NCBI RefSeq assembly: GCF_008298015.1
Contig: NZ_VTPX01000017.1
Location: forward strand, 1-64,000
Source of the DNA: Salinicola corii
Lineage (GTDB): Bacteria; Pseudomonadota; Gammaproteobacteria; Pseudomonadales; Halomonadaceae
Direction of reading: 5' to 3'
DNA: 64,000 nt
Part shown: one piece after another, positions 8,710 through 16,987 of the stretch
Layout of the letters: each line of letters starts with the position of its first letter
How positions within the stretch are numbered: the first letter of the stretch is position 1
Made by a program: the position numbers and the translations under genes
Notes under the pieces: generated by a model
What the model was told of the DNA's origin: nothing
Database searches by the model: none
The model's input: only the letters and a program-made list of their open reading frames with translations

Positions 8710-8772
8710 GCCCCGGCGGGCCTGGCCTGCCGGATCCACGTCAATGGAGTGATACTGAGAAAGGAGTCATTT

Positions 8773-10089
8773 ATGTCACCTGCTCAAGGTTTGGCCATCG
8801 AAACGCCAGACAACCTGCACGCCAAGGAGTGGCTGCGCGCGTACCAGCGGATTCGTGCCGCCACCGAGGCCATCTGTGCGCCTCTGCACAAGGAAGACTA
8901 CATGGTGCAGAGCATGCCGGATGTCAGCCCGCCGAAATGGCACATCGCCCATGTCAGCTGGTTTTTCGAAGCCTTCATCCTGAAACCGTTCCTGCCCGCC
9001 TACCAGACCCTCGACCCCGCGTACGATCACCTCTTCAACTCCTATTACGTGACCCACGGCACGCCGTTCCCCCGGCCCGAACGCGGCATGATCTCGCGGC
9101 CGACCGTGGACGATGTCTATCGCTATCGCGCTCACGTCGACCGGGCCATGGAAGCGCTGCTCAGCGATCCACCGCAGGAACATCTCCAGGAGATTCTCCG
9201 ACGTCTCGAGCTGGGCCTGCCGCACGAACAGCAGCATCAGGAGCTGCTGCTAATGGATATCAAGCACATCCTGGCTCAGAACCCGTTGTGCCCGGCCTAC
9301 CGGAACGACCTGGCGCTGACGCCCGCGCATGACGTCGCTGCGCTCGGCTGGCATGTCTATCCGGCCGGCGTTCGGTACATCGGCCACGACGAAACCAAGG
9401 AGGGCTTTGCCTATGACAACGAGATGGGGCGCCACCGCCAGTTCGTCGAGGCTTTCCAGATCGCCGACCGCCCGGTGACCAACGGCGAGTTTCTCGCGTT
9501 CATGCAGGCGGGGGGATACGACAAGCCCGAGCACTGGCTGTCGGACGGCTGGGCCACGGTCGAGGCCGAAGGCTGGCAGGCGCCGCTCTACTGGGTCGAG
9601 CGCGACGGTGTCTGGCACCACTACACTCTGGGCGGCCTGGTACCGGTCGACATGAACGCGCCGGTCTGCCATGTCAGCTTCTTCGAGGCCGATGCCTATG
9701 CACAGTGGGCCGGTGCCCGCCTGCCCACCGAGGCCGAGTGGGAGACGGTGGCCCATGATGCCGCCATTCAGGGCAACTTCGGGCAGGGGAACTTCGTCGA
9801 GCAGGACCATCTGCAGCCGGTCGCGGCCGTGCAGCCAGCGGAAGTGCCAGGACAAATGTTCGGCGATGTCTGGGAGTGGACGGGCAGCGCCTATCGCCCC
9901 TATCCGGGGTTTCGCAAGTTGCCGGGCAGTCTGGGGGAATACAACGGCAAGTTCATGTCCGGCCAGATGGTGTTGAGAGGCGGCTGTTGTGCGACGCCGG
10001 CCGATCACATCCGCGTCACCTATCGCAACTTCTTCCCGCCTCATGCCCGCTGGGCATTCTCGGGATTTCGCCTGGCAAGAGAGGCGTGA
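8773..10089 (+). CDS. egtB: Hercynine oxygenase EgtB (ergothioneine biosynthesis)
   Basis: This 438-residue non-haem iron sulfoxide synthase would join hercynine to a thiol (gamma-glutamylcysteine or cysteine) with O2 in ergothioneine synthesis. An N-terminal DinB-like helical domain supplies the Fe ligands (WHIAH and the HEQQHQE three-histidine motif near residues 145-155). A C-terminal FGE-sulfatase domain follows (PVTNGEFLAFM, RLPTEAEWE, FGDVWEWTGSAY, RGGCCATP, ARWAFSGFRLAR at the end). AAGGAG at 8760-8765 before ATG 8773 sets the start; the in-frame codon at 8749 lacks a ribosome site. The partner methyltransferase gene egtD directly downstream is broken, so EgtB may have lost its substrate unless another EgtD is encoded elsewhere. 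Confidence 0.93.
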   Translation: MSPAQGLAIETPDNLHAKEWLRAYQRIRAATEAICAPLHKEDYMVQSMPDVSPPKWHIAHVSWFFEAFILKPFLPAYQTLDPAYDHLFNSYYVTHGTPFPRPERGMISRPTVDDVYRYRAHVDRAMEALLSDPPQEHLQEILRRLELGLPHEQQHQELLLMDIKHILAQNPLCPAYRNDLALTPAHDVAALGWHVYPAGVRYIGHDETKEGFAYDNEMGRHRQFVEAFQIADRPVTNGEFLAFMQAGGYDKPEHWLSDGWATVEAEGWQAPLYWVERDGVWHHYTLGGLVPVDMNAPVCHVSFFEADAYAQWAGARLPTEAEWETVAHDAAIQGNFGQGNFVEQDHLQPVAAVQPAEVPGQMFGDVWEWTGSAYRPYPGFRKLPGSLGEYNGKFMSGQMVLRGGCCATPADHIRVTYRNFFPPHARWAFSGFRLAREA

Positions 10090-10094
10090 CCATA

Positions 10095-11038
10095 ATGTCG
10101 AACACGGCAACAGCCGTGCGTTTCCACGATCAGCAACCTCCGGTTGCCTTCAAATCGCTACGCGACGAGTTGCTTCGAGGCCTGAGGTCGGCCCCCAAGA
10201 TGGCATCACCCTAGTGTTATACGATCGGCGTGGTTCGGAGCTGTTTGACCAGATCTGCGAACAGCCTGAGTATTATCCCACACACGGAGGAAGCGATCCT
10301 GCGCGATGCCGCCGATGACATCGCCAATGTGGTAGGCCGGGATGCCACGCTGATCGAACTGGGTAGCGAAGCGAGCCGCAATGTCCGCCTGTTGTTCGAG
10401 ACGGTGCGACCGACGAGCTATCTGGGTATGGATATTACCCGTGATTTCCTGCTGGATAGTACGCGATGTCTCGTCGCTGACTATCCTTCATGCTGCTTAT
10501 GCTGACTTTTCGCAGCGCGTGGCGATGCCCAAGGGGCTGGCGTGCGATCATCCGGTAGCTTTCTTTCCCGGCTCGAGCATCGGTAACTTCACACTGCAGG
10601 AAACGGAGCCATTTCTGCACAGCCTGCACTCAATGCTGCCTGGGGATAGCGGTTTGCTGATCGGCGTCGACCTGATCAAGGACGCCACAATCCTCAATGC
10701 TGCTTACAACGATGTAGCGGGGTGACGGCGGCCCTCAACTTCAATCTGCTCGAGCGGCCGTGCCGCGAATTTGAGGCCGATCTCGATCCGCAGTTCATTT
10801 TCGCCTATGGCGTTTTACAGCGAAGCGCAATCGCGTACCGAGATGCACTTGGTCAGCGATATTGCCCAGAAGATCGAGGTGGTCGACGAAATTTTCCGTT
10901 TCGAGGCTGGAGAGACGCAACATACCGAGAATTCCTATAAATACACGATCGAGGGATTCCAGGTTTTAGTTGGGCGTGCGGGCTTTTCAAGCGAGAGCTG
11001 AGTGGGTCGATGATGCCGCTCTGTTTAGTGTTCATTAG
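10095..11038 (+). pseudogene. egtD: egtD remnant (histidine N-methyltransferase), many frameshifts
   Basis: The start is intact (ATG 10095, five bases after egtB) and encodes VRFHDQQPPVAFKSLRDELL. Thereafter EgtD-like sequence jumps between frames: YDRRGSELFDQICEQPEYYPT (from about 10215), TEEAILRDAADD (about 10290), HAAYADFSQ (about 10490), TAALNFNLLER (about 10730), FYSEAQSR then HTENSYKYTIEGFQ (about 10815-10960), and WVDDAALFSVH ending at TAG 11036-11038. At least five or six indels are needed, so this is a decayed gene and not a single sequencing error. EgtD normally makes hercynine from histidine and SAM for the EgtB next door. Confidence 0.9.
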
Positions 11039-11137
11039 GTGGAAAGAGCTTGGTCTACTGTTTTTAAGGCTGAATCACGTACATAGGTTCTTTTTTTAAC
11101 TATTCTTTTGCAAAAGCATTTGCCAAAAACGTGACAG

Positions 11138-11161
11138 CCAGGCCCTTTGTTTAGGGCCTGG
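11138..11161 (-). terminator. Hairpin terminator of the small secreted-protein gene
   Basis: CCAGGCCCT (11138-11146) pairs perfectly with AGGGCCTGG (11153-11161) around a 6-nt loop. Read on the minus strand, a T-run follows shortly after (GTTTTTGG, complement of about 11124-11131). It lies 27 bp beyond the stop of the gene ending at 11188. Confidence 0.7.
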
Positions 11162-11187
11162 TGCGTTGATTTAATTATTTTTTGTGG

Positions 11188-11601
11188 CTATTCAAATCCC
11201 ATGTGTATGTTGTAACGACTGTTTGACTCGTTGACACTGCCCAGTGCAGAACCTTTTATCTCAAGGTAGTACTGCCCCGGTGTTACGTCCTCGGTGATCA
11301 TGAAGTGTCCACTGTTGTCGGTGTCGCTAGCTAGTAGCTGATCAGCAGAGTTGTATAATGCAGCTTCGATTGCCATTGATTGGCCTGAATCGCTGGCAAG
11401 GTGTTCGCTGCTTAAGTAAAGCTTACCAGCCCGATCAACCGGGACTTGGTAGCGAACGGAGGTGCTCGCTAACTGCTGGGTAGAAGAGATACCTTCTTGT
11501 AATATCTTGTTCGCTGTATCTTGATGTCCCGGAGCAGCAAAGGCGGGTGCAGTGATAGCCACGGCAAGCGCTAAGGTCAATGCTTGAATTCCACGGTTCA
11601 T
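11188..11601 (-). CDS. Small secreted protein of unknown function
   Basis: This 137-residue protein has a clear Sec signal peptide (LTLALAVAITAPAFA, cleavage likely before APGHQ). The mature part is about 115 residues with beta-strand-rich sequence such as GKLYLSSEH, MAIEAALYNSADQLLASD and PGQYYLEIKGSALG. This recalls pre-peptidase C-terminal (PPC)-like beta-sandwich domains, which often ride on secreted proteins. I cannot assign a function. It is monocistronic, with a good terminator downstream and TAGGAG on the minus strand just before ATG 11601. The surrounding 2 kb is gene-poor and contains decayed genes. Confidence 0.65.
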   Translation of the reverse strand: MNRGIQALTLALAVAITAPAFAAPGHQDTANKILQEGISSTQQLASTSVRYQVPVDRAGKLYLSSEHLASDSGQSMAIEAALYNSADQLLASDTDNSGHFMITEDVTPGQYYLEIKGSALGSVNESNSRYNIHMGFE

Positions 11602-12442
11602 GACAATCTCCTAAAAGTTGGTACAGCCTAAGTATGTGCGACGAATCTGAACTGGAGCTGAAAGCGATACGAATATTGATGGATAAACTTGAAAAGCGAA
11701 TCTGGTAATGGGGTGGCGTAAGTCAATTGCACTAAGTGAATGTTTTCTTTGCGGTTCTGCTTGTTCTATCACATTGCAATCCTTTCACCAAATTAGATAG
11801 GTCTTCAGATGTTCATGCCACGACACCTCGTCCGACCTATGATAGCACCACTTATGTTAAACTCTGTTTCTTTATAGCCTCTCTGTATTTCGAACGTTTC
11901 TCGAATCTGCTTGAAGATTCAGACCACTAACGGTGTTTAAAATGACTGAAAAGGTTTGGTGCATAGGAAATGATATTTCTATAGCCGGTAGCCGGTAGCC
12001 GGTAGCCGGTAGCCGGTAGAGGGTAGGGGATGCCGTGTTGCCAGCAAATAAATCTTGAAGAACCGACCAGCAGAGCGGCACTGGTTAGCTTGTTTGGCGA
12101 GTGAGTCCTCCAATTTCCGAATTATAGCTGCATTTGTCCTGCATTTTGACGAACATAAGGATCGGGAAAGGCCGCATTGTCTAACACGATCGCACGGGAT
12201 CCATATGCAAACTATCGAATTATAAAGGACACCGACTAGAATCACTCAAACCATGATGGATACGTCACACCTATGACGATGAGACGGCATTCATGGTTTC
12301 CTGCATGAGTCTCCCTGAGTCCGACAAGTATTTTCGGTCCGATCCATCGACTCTTCAAGAGGATCAAAAGATTGGAAACAGGGAGCTCTACCAATTATTT
12401 CATCCGAATATCTTCGAAATCTTGCTTCGAACTGACGCTAGA
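11602..12442. other. 840-bp gene-poor region with short tandem repeats
   Basis: No convincing coding sequence is visible; the open frames here (64-109 codons) have no family features and several overlap the heptamer repeat. The stretch is richer in A+T than its flanks. It holds the promoter region of the secreted-protein gene at its left end, the tandem heptamer at 11982-12023, and nothing else I recognise. With the decayed egtD it looks like a region undergoing gene loss. Confidence 0.6.
11982..12023. repeat. Tandem heptanucleotide repeat, five copies of TAGCCGG
   Basis: Five exact head-to-tail copies of TAGCCGG (11982-12016) are followed by a degenerate TAGAGGG (12017-12023). A 7-bp unit is not a multiple of three and lies outside any supported gene. 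It could change copy number by slipped-strand replication. Confidence 0.9.
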
Positions 12443-12997
12443 TCAGCGGCGCCGGGGCCCGGCTATGCGGCTAAGAGTACCATCCCGGCGTATCAGGCCG
12501 TGCCAAAGCAGTGCCATACCGGCATGACCGACAATCAGCACCAGCAGGGTCCAGCCAAGCCAGACATGCCACTGGCGAGCCTGCATCATCCGAGGACCTT
12601 GGGTGCTTCCGCCGTCGAATAAAGGTATGCCGAAAGGTGCGAAGGGCTGACCACCGAGCCAGGTCATGTAGAGCCCGAGAGCCGGTATTCCCAGCATTAG
12701 CAGATAGAGCAATAAGTGCGACAAAGTCGCGATTTTGGCTAACTTGCCGACGTGAGCTGGGCGGTGGCGTAAGTTGAACAGTGCCCAAAGTGCGCGAAGT
12801 ACAATCAAGCCCATCAACAGCGTGCCCAGGGGTTGATGGGTCGAAAGCCAGGCTTGTACCCACTGTGGGTGTCCCCATAATATTTTTGCTGCCATCCCGC
12901 CAAGTTGCCAAAGCAGCAGCGCGCCGATTCCCCAGTGTAACCATCGGCTGATTCTGCCGTAGCGATCAGGTGTGTCCTTCACGGGTAAAAATGCCAT
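12443..12997 (-). CDS. Cytochrome b561 family membrane protein
   Basis: This 184-residue integral membrane protein has four hydrophobic helices and histidines placed as in bacterial cytochrome b561 (RWLHWGIGALLLWQ, STHQPLGTLLMGL, ATLSHLLLYLLML, WHVWLGWTLLVLIVGHAGMALLWH). It would bind two b-type haems and pass electrons from the quinone pool to periplasmic acceptors. It is the last gene of the minus-strand copper operon, 31 bp after copB. A role in keeping periplasmic copper reduced, or in supplying electrons to a copper-handling enzyme, is possible but inferred only from position. Confidence 0.85.
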   Translation of the reverse strand: MAFLPVKDTPDRYGRISRWLHWGIGALLLWQLGGMAAKILWGHPQWVQAWLSTHQPLGTLLMGLIVLRALWALFNLRHRPAHVGKLAKIATLSHLLLYLLMLGIPALGLYMTWLGGQPFAPFGIPLFDGGSTQGPRMMQARQWHVWLGWTLLVLIVGHAGMALLWHGLIRRDGTLSRIAGPRRR

Positions 12998-13028
12998 CGT
13001 GATGCTTCCTCCTCCCCACAGCAGAGAC

Positions 13029-13811
13029 TCAGTACCAGGCTCGCAGACCCACTACCCATGCAGTAGTCGATTCATCCTCGTCGTAATTGCGTTCATGACT
13101 GATCCCCACGTAAGGGCTGATCTCCCGTATCAGGCTATAACTTAGCCTCAGCCCGACCTCGCTGCTGTTGAGGCCTTGCTCCAGGTCATATTCCGGCACA
13201 TCTTGAAGCGATGCCGAGAGCTCCAGCCGAGGCTGAAGAATCAGTCGTTGAGTGATGAGCATTTCATATTCGAATTCGGTGCTTGCGCTGACATCACCCT
13301 CGTCACTGACGAATAACGCAGTGTCGGTTTCCATCATCAAAGGTGCCAGCCCCTGAAAGCCAACGACCGCGAAGCGTCGATCGGGGTCCGGATTGAAGCT
13401 TTGACGCACGCCCGTCTGCAAGTTCCAGAACGGGCTTATCGCGCGACTATAGAGCAACTGGAGATCGCTGCTTTCGGGACCTCCTCCATTGGTTGGCCCT
13501 TCTCCTTCGCTTTTCCACCAGAAACGGTCGATGTCGTTTCCAATCCAGCCTTGGGCATCCCACAGCCAGGCGTTGGGGGCGCCGTTTGTGTCGCGATACT
13601 CGAACCGATCCAGGAGTATCTGGCTGAACAGCGCGTCATCATGTACCGGTTCGTTCCACTCGGCGGGAGAGCCGCTGTGGGCGTTCAGAGGCCCGCCGGG
13701 GACGACTTCGTCCACATTGGCACGGCCATGGTTGTCGGCGATAGCGGCGACTGGCAAGCATAGAGCCGCGAGGAGGAGTGTTCCGCAACAGGTGAATTTG
13801 CTGTTAAACAT
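13029..13811 (-). CDS. copB: Copper resistance outer-membrane protein CopB
   Basis: This 260-residue protein has a signal peptide (LLLAALCLPVAAIA) and the CopB/PcoB core: FSQILLDRFEYRD near the start, WDAQGWIGNDIDRFWWKSEGEG, LYSRAISPFWNLQTGVR, and a terminal beta-strand ending in tyrosine (VVGLRAWY) as in outer-membrane barrels. The N-terminal methionine/histidine-rich repeats found in many CopB proteins are absent, making it shorter than plasmid-borne versions. Its ATG overlaps the end of copA by 8 bp (13804-13811), so the two are translationally coupled. CopB works with CopA in periplasmic copper detoxification. Confidence 0.9.
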   Translation of the reverse strand: MFNSKFTCCGTLLLAALCLPVAAIADNHGRANVDEVVPGGPLNAHSGSPAEWNEPVHDDALFSQILLDRFEYRDTNGAPNAWLWDAQGWIGNDIDRFWWKSEGEGPTNGGGPESSDLQLLYSRAISPFWNLQTGVRQSFNPDPDRRFAVVGFQGLAPLMMETDTALFVSDEGDVSASTEFEYEMLITQRLILQPRLELSASLQDVPEYDLEQGLNSSEVGLRLSYSLIREISPYVGISHERNYDEDESTTAWVVGLRAWY

Positions 13812-15777
13812 TGTCGAACGCCTCCGCCGGAGCGACTCTGACTACCCGGAACATCCCGGCATCCATGTGGTACAACAAATGGCAGTGGAAAGCCCAGCGA
13901 CCCGGTTCATCTGCAGTGAGAAGTAATGACGCACGCGAGGCCGGCAGGACGCTGAGCGTGTGTTTGAACGGTAGGTGTTCCCCCTGTCCGTTCTCCAGCT
14001 CCATAAACATGCCATGTAGGTGGATGGGATGCTCCATCATGGTGTCGTTGACCAGCACCAGACGAATACGGTCTCCCAGCACGATGTCGATTGGCTCGGC
14101 GTCGGAATACTTCACGCCGTCGAATGACCACATGTAGCGATCCATATTGCCGGTCAGGTGCAGTTCGATCGTACGTGACGGCGGGCGTCGGTCGCGCATG
14201 GGCTTGATGTTGCGTAGCTGACTATAGGTGAGCACGCGATGATCGACAGTCTCGAGACCGGTCCCACGTTCACCGAGCCGGTTGCGCTGCAGCTCGGCGA
14301 CGTTGATGTTGCCGGGTCCGTGGCCGCCTTGCTCATGGCGTGACACGACCGGGCCGGCATCCTCTGCGCCCATTCCGCCCATTCCGCCCATTCCGCCCAT
14401 TCCGCCCATTCCGGCCATGGCGTTGTGGTTGCCGCCGGCGTGATTCATGCCCGACATGCTGCCATCGCCCATGCCATTCCTGGAGCCGTGATTCATACCC
14501 GACATGCCACCATCGCTCATGCCATTCATGGAGCCGTGGTTCATCGACATGCTGCCATCGCTCATGCCACTCATCTCACCGGCGGCCATGCCGCCCATGG
14601 CGCCGTGCGACATATCCATACCCATATCCACCATCGTGCGCTGCGGTGGCTCTCTCAACGGGGGTACCGCCGCGCGCATGCCAGCGCGAGGCGCCAAAGT
14701 GCCCAAGGCGAAACCACTGCGGTCCATTGATTCCGCCATCAGCGTGTAGGCAGTGTCTGCTCGCGGCTCGATGATAACGTCATAGGTTTCTGCGACACCG
14801 ATCTGAAACTCGTCGGTTTCTACCGGCTCCACTTCCTCACCGTCAGCACCTACCACTGTCATGGCCAGGCCGGGAATGCGGAAGTTAAAGTAGGTCATTG
14901 CCGAGGCATTGATAACCCGCAGCCGTATCCTCTCTTCCGGTTGAAAGAGTCCTTCCCAGCCAGCCGCCGGATGACGGCCGTTCATCAAGTAGGTGTACGT
15001 CGACCCTGTCACATCGGCAATGTCTCTGGGACTCATGCGCATATTGTTCCACGCCAGACGGTCTTGTAGCGTGGCTTTCCAACCATGCTTCTCCACGGCC
15101 TCGAAAAAATCGCCTGCCGTGCGTTCGTTGTAGTTGTAGTAGTCGCTTTGACTTTTCAGCCGTGCCATCACTCTATGTGGATCTTCAAAGGTCCAGTCGT
15201 TGAGCATGATCACGTATTCGCGATCGGCCTGTATCCGATGGGGGGCTGCAGGGTGCACGACGAGCGGGCCGGTCAGACCGATCTGCTCCTGCATGCCGGA
15301 GTGACTGTGATACCAATAGGTGCCGCTCTGGCGCACGGGGAATGCCGCCTCAAAACTTTCGCCAGGTGCGATGCCGGGGAACGACACACCTGGCACGCCA
15401 TCCATCTCGAACGGCAAGAGCAAACCATGCCAATGAATAGAGGTATCTTCATCGAGATGGTTGTGAATGCGCAGGCGTGCGGTTTGCCCCTCCCATAGTT
15501 CGATTAGCGGCGCGGGAATCGAACGATTGATGGTGATGCCGCTGCCAAGGCCACCGGCGATGGCAACCCGTTCTCGACGCACGTCGAGATCCAGCGAGAC
15601 AGGGCGGGGCGAGCCGCCCGCAACCAGCGCCGCGACCCCACTCTGCGAAGAGAGCGCCTCGCCTCGGGCATAGCTGGGTAGCAGTGACTCCAATCCTGCT
15701 AGGGCGCCGGTTCCGGCCAGTGCGATCAGAAGTCGACGACGATCATTATCGATCGAGCGATGTTTCATGGATTTCAT
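13804..15777 (-). CDS. copA: Periplasmic multicopper oxidase CopA
   Basis: This 657-residue multicopper oxidase carries a twin-arginine signal (NDRRRLLIALAGTGALAG) for export after folding. The four copper-ligand motifs are present: HWHGLLLPFEMDGVPG, WYHSHSGMQ, HPIHLHGMFMELENG, and HCHLLYHMDAGM near the C-terminus. Between the second and third cupredoxin domains lies a long Met/His/Gly-rich segment (about residues 385-480) built of GMSDGSMSMNHGSM-like units and a run of GGM triplets, as in CopA/PcoA copper-storage regions. It probably oxidises Cu(I) and sequesters copper in the periplasm. It is coupled to copB and lies downstream of the cupredoxin gene in the same operon. Confidence 0.95.
   Translation of the reverse strand: MKSMKHRSIDNDRRRLLIALAGTGALAGLESLLPSYARGEALSSQSGVAALVAGGSPRPVSLDLDVRRERVAIAGGLGSGITINRSIPAPLIELWEGQTARLRIHNHLDEDTSIHWHGLLLPFEMDGVPGVSFPGIAPGESFEAAFPVRQSGTYWYHSHSGMQEQIGLTGPLVVHPAAPHRIQADREYVIMLNDWTFEDPHRVMARLKSQSDYYNYNERTAGDFFEAVEKHGWKATLQDRLAWNNMRMSPRDIADVTGSTYTYLMNGRHPAAGWEGLFQPEERIRLRVINASAMTYFNFRIPGLAMTVVGADGEEVEPVETDEFQIGVAETYDVIIEPRADTAYTLMAESMDRSGFALGTLAPRAGMRAAVPPLREPPQRTMVDMGMDMSHGAMGGMAAGEMSGMSDGSMSMNHGSMNGMSDGGMSGMNHGSRNGMGDGSMSGMNHAGGNHNAMAGMGGMGGMGGMGGMGAEDAGPVVSRHEQGGHGPGNINVAELQRNRLGERGTGLETVDHRVLTYSQLRNIKPMRDRRPPSRTIELHLTGNMDRYMWSFDGVKYSDAEPIDIVLGDRIRLVLVNDTMMEHPIHLHGMFMELENGQGEHLPFKHTLSVLPASRASLLLTADEPGRWAFHCHLLYHMDAGMFRVVRVAPAEAFDNV
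14371..14415 (-). repeat. 9-bp minisatellite within copA (Gly-Gly-Met units)
   Basis: Four exact copies of CATTCCGCC and a fifth variant (CATTCCGGC) lie head to tail; read on the minus strand they encode repeated Gly-Gly-Met. The unit length keeps the frame, so copy changes would lengthen or shorten the methionine-rich copper-binding segment without breaking copA. Confidence 0.9.
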
Positions 15778-15831
15778 TCCCCAACGTGCGTGAGATCACC
15801 TAAGAGCGCGTGCGGTGCGCATGACCAAGGT

Positions 15832-16338
15832 TCAAGCGTTCGAATTCAAGGTGACGGTTCCTTTCATCCCGGCTTCGTAATGACCGGGAAGGAAGCACGC
15901 GTACTCGATGACGTCGCCCTGCTCGGGTGCGGTCCAGATCAGTGTCTCGGTCTCGCCCGGCGCTATGGTGACGGCTGCGCTTTGGGTCTCACCGTGATCC
16001 ATCATGCCGTTGTGATGATCGCCCATCATCTTATCGCTGCCTTCAGCGCCGTGATGGTCTCCGCCCTGTTGCATCATTTCTCGATGCATCTGCTGCATGC
16101 GGCCGCTGCCGATAGAAAATTCGTGGGGAATCATGGATACGTTTTCGATCCGAAAACGTACCGTCTTACCGGGTTCAATCTGCAGTTTGTCGGCGTCGAA
16201 CCACATGCTTCCGGCCTGAATATCGATCGTTCGGCTGGGCGCGGGCTCACTTTGGTGTGACTGACCGTGGCCGGTATCTGCCAAGGCTGAGGCGCTGACG
16301 GCAGTCAAGGTGAAAAGCAAGAACAGGAATTTCATCAA
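15832..16338 (-). CDS. Periplasmic cupredoxin-like copper-binding protein
   Basis: This 168-residue protein has a signal peptide (FLFLLFTLTAVSASALA) and a single cupredoxin domain. The type 1 copper ligands appear as His in SMIPHEFSIG, then Cys, His and Met in EYACFLPGHYEAGMKG. An insertion of about 40 residues rich in Met, His and Asp (MQQMHREMMQQ, GDHHGAE, MMGDHHNGMMDHGE) sits between the first ligand and the C-terminal strands and may bind extra copper. Two start codons are adjacent (16338 and 16335). It lies 54 bp upstream of copA in the copper operon and probably acts as an electron or copper carrier for CopA. Confidence 0.9.
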   Translation of the reverse strand: MMKFLFLLFTLTAVSASALADTGHGQSHQSEPAPSRTIDIQAGSMWFDADKLQIEPGKTVRFRIENVSMIPHEFSIGSGRMQQMHREMMQQGGDHHGAEGSDKMMGDHHNGMMDHGETQSAAVTIAPGETETLIWTAPEQGDVIEYACFLPGHYEAGMKGTVTLNSNA

Positions 16339-16435
16339 AAAGCTCCGCTGTTATGAGAAAGGATATTTAAAAATGATGTTTTCGCCCGCTGATCGAGGCC
16401 GGCGGATACCAAAACCAGATTGCCGGGTGCCAGAA

Positions 16436-16891
16436 TCAACCTGCCGATATCGGCAGGGTCATGAACACTTGAGTTTCGTTATCGTCGAACTGATGCACGT
16501 TCAAGGCCCGAGCCTGATCGCCGGGCATCCCCGGTGTGCCAGCCGGCATGCCGGGCAGGGCTATACCGCGAACGCTTGGACGTTCGGCAAAAAGCCGATC
16601 GAGCGCTGCGCCGGGGACATGGCCCTCGACAACGTAGCCCCCCATCTCGAGGGTGTGGCAGCTCCCGAGTCCATGAGGAAGGTCAAGGCGTTCTTTGATT
16701 TCGCCGAGGTTGGTGGTTTCCACGACTTTGACATCGACACCACGTTCCTTCAGATAATCGCCGTAAGCGGCACAGCAACCGCAGGAAGGGCTTTTATAGA
16801 GTGTCGCCTGGTCGGGCAGTGAAGCGTGGGCCACTTGGGCACCCAGCATGAATGTTGCGGATAACAACAATGCGATGTTTCTGCTTGGCAT
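16436..16891 (-). CDS. copG: DUF411 metal-binding protein (CopG-like)
   Basis: This 151-residue periplasmic protein has a signal peptide (IALLLSATFMLGAQVAHA) and a DUF411 domain with thioredoxin-like layout. It shows the CxCC motif in YKSPSCGCCAAYGDYL and a second cysteine in LGSCHTLEMGGYVVEGHVPG. These cysteines match the copper-cluster site known from CopG proteins, which are thought to interconvert Cu(I)/Cu(II). It is the first gene of the structural copper operon, with the next gene about 97 bp downstream. Its promoter region carries the paired TTCAG repeats described separately. Confidence 0.88.
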   Translation of the reverse strand: MPSRNIALLLSATFMLGAQVAHASLPDQATLYKSPSCGCCAAYGDYLKERGVDVKVVETTNLGEIKERLDLPHGLGSCHTLEMGGYVVEGHVPGAALDRLFAERPSVRGIALPGMPAGTPGMPGDQARALNVHQFDDNETQVFMTLPISAG

Positions 16892-16942
16892 GACGAATCT
16901 CCGGAGCGTTCATGAGCCTTCGCCAACAGTAAACGTGGGTAA

Positions 16943-16959
16943 GCTGAAAAGAGGCTGAA
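16943..16959 (-). promoter_or_regulatory. Candidate CopR operator before the copper structural operon
   Basis: On the minus strand TTCAGC occurs twice with starts exactly 11 bp apart (complement of 16954-16959 and 16943-16948), 52-68 bp upstream of the copG ATG. The 11-bp phasing is that of OmpR/PhoB-type regulators binding direct repeats. The same TTCAG-N6-TTCAG pattern occurs in front of copR. Confidence 0.55.
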
Positions 16960-16987
16960 TGGATCCGCCAAAACGAGAAAAGTATCT

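Noticed and set aside
11979-12245. Small minus-strand frames across the heptamer repeat
   Set aside because: Coding potential rests on the TAGCCGG repeat (RLPATGYRLPATGY type peptides), with no start signal or conservation cue.
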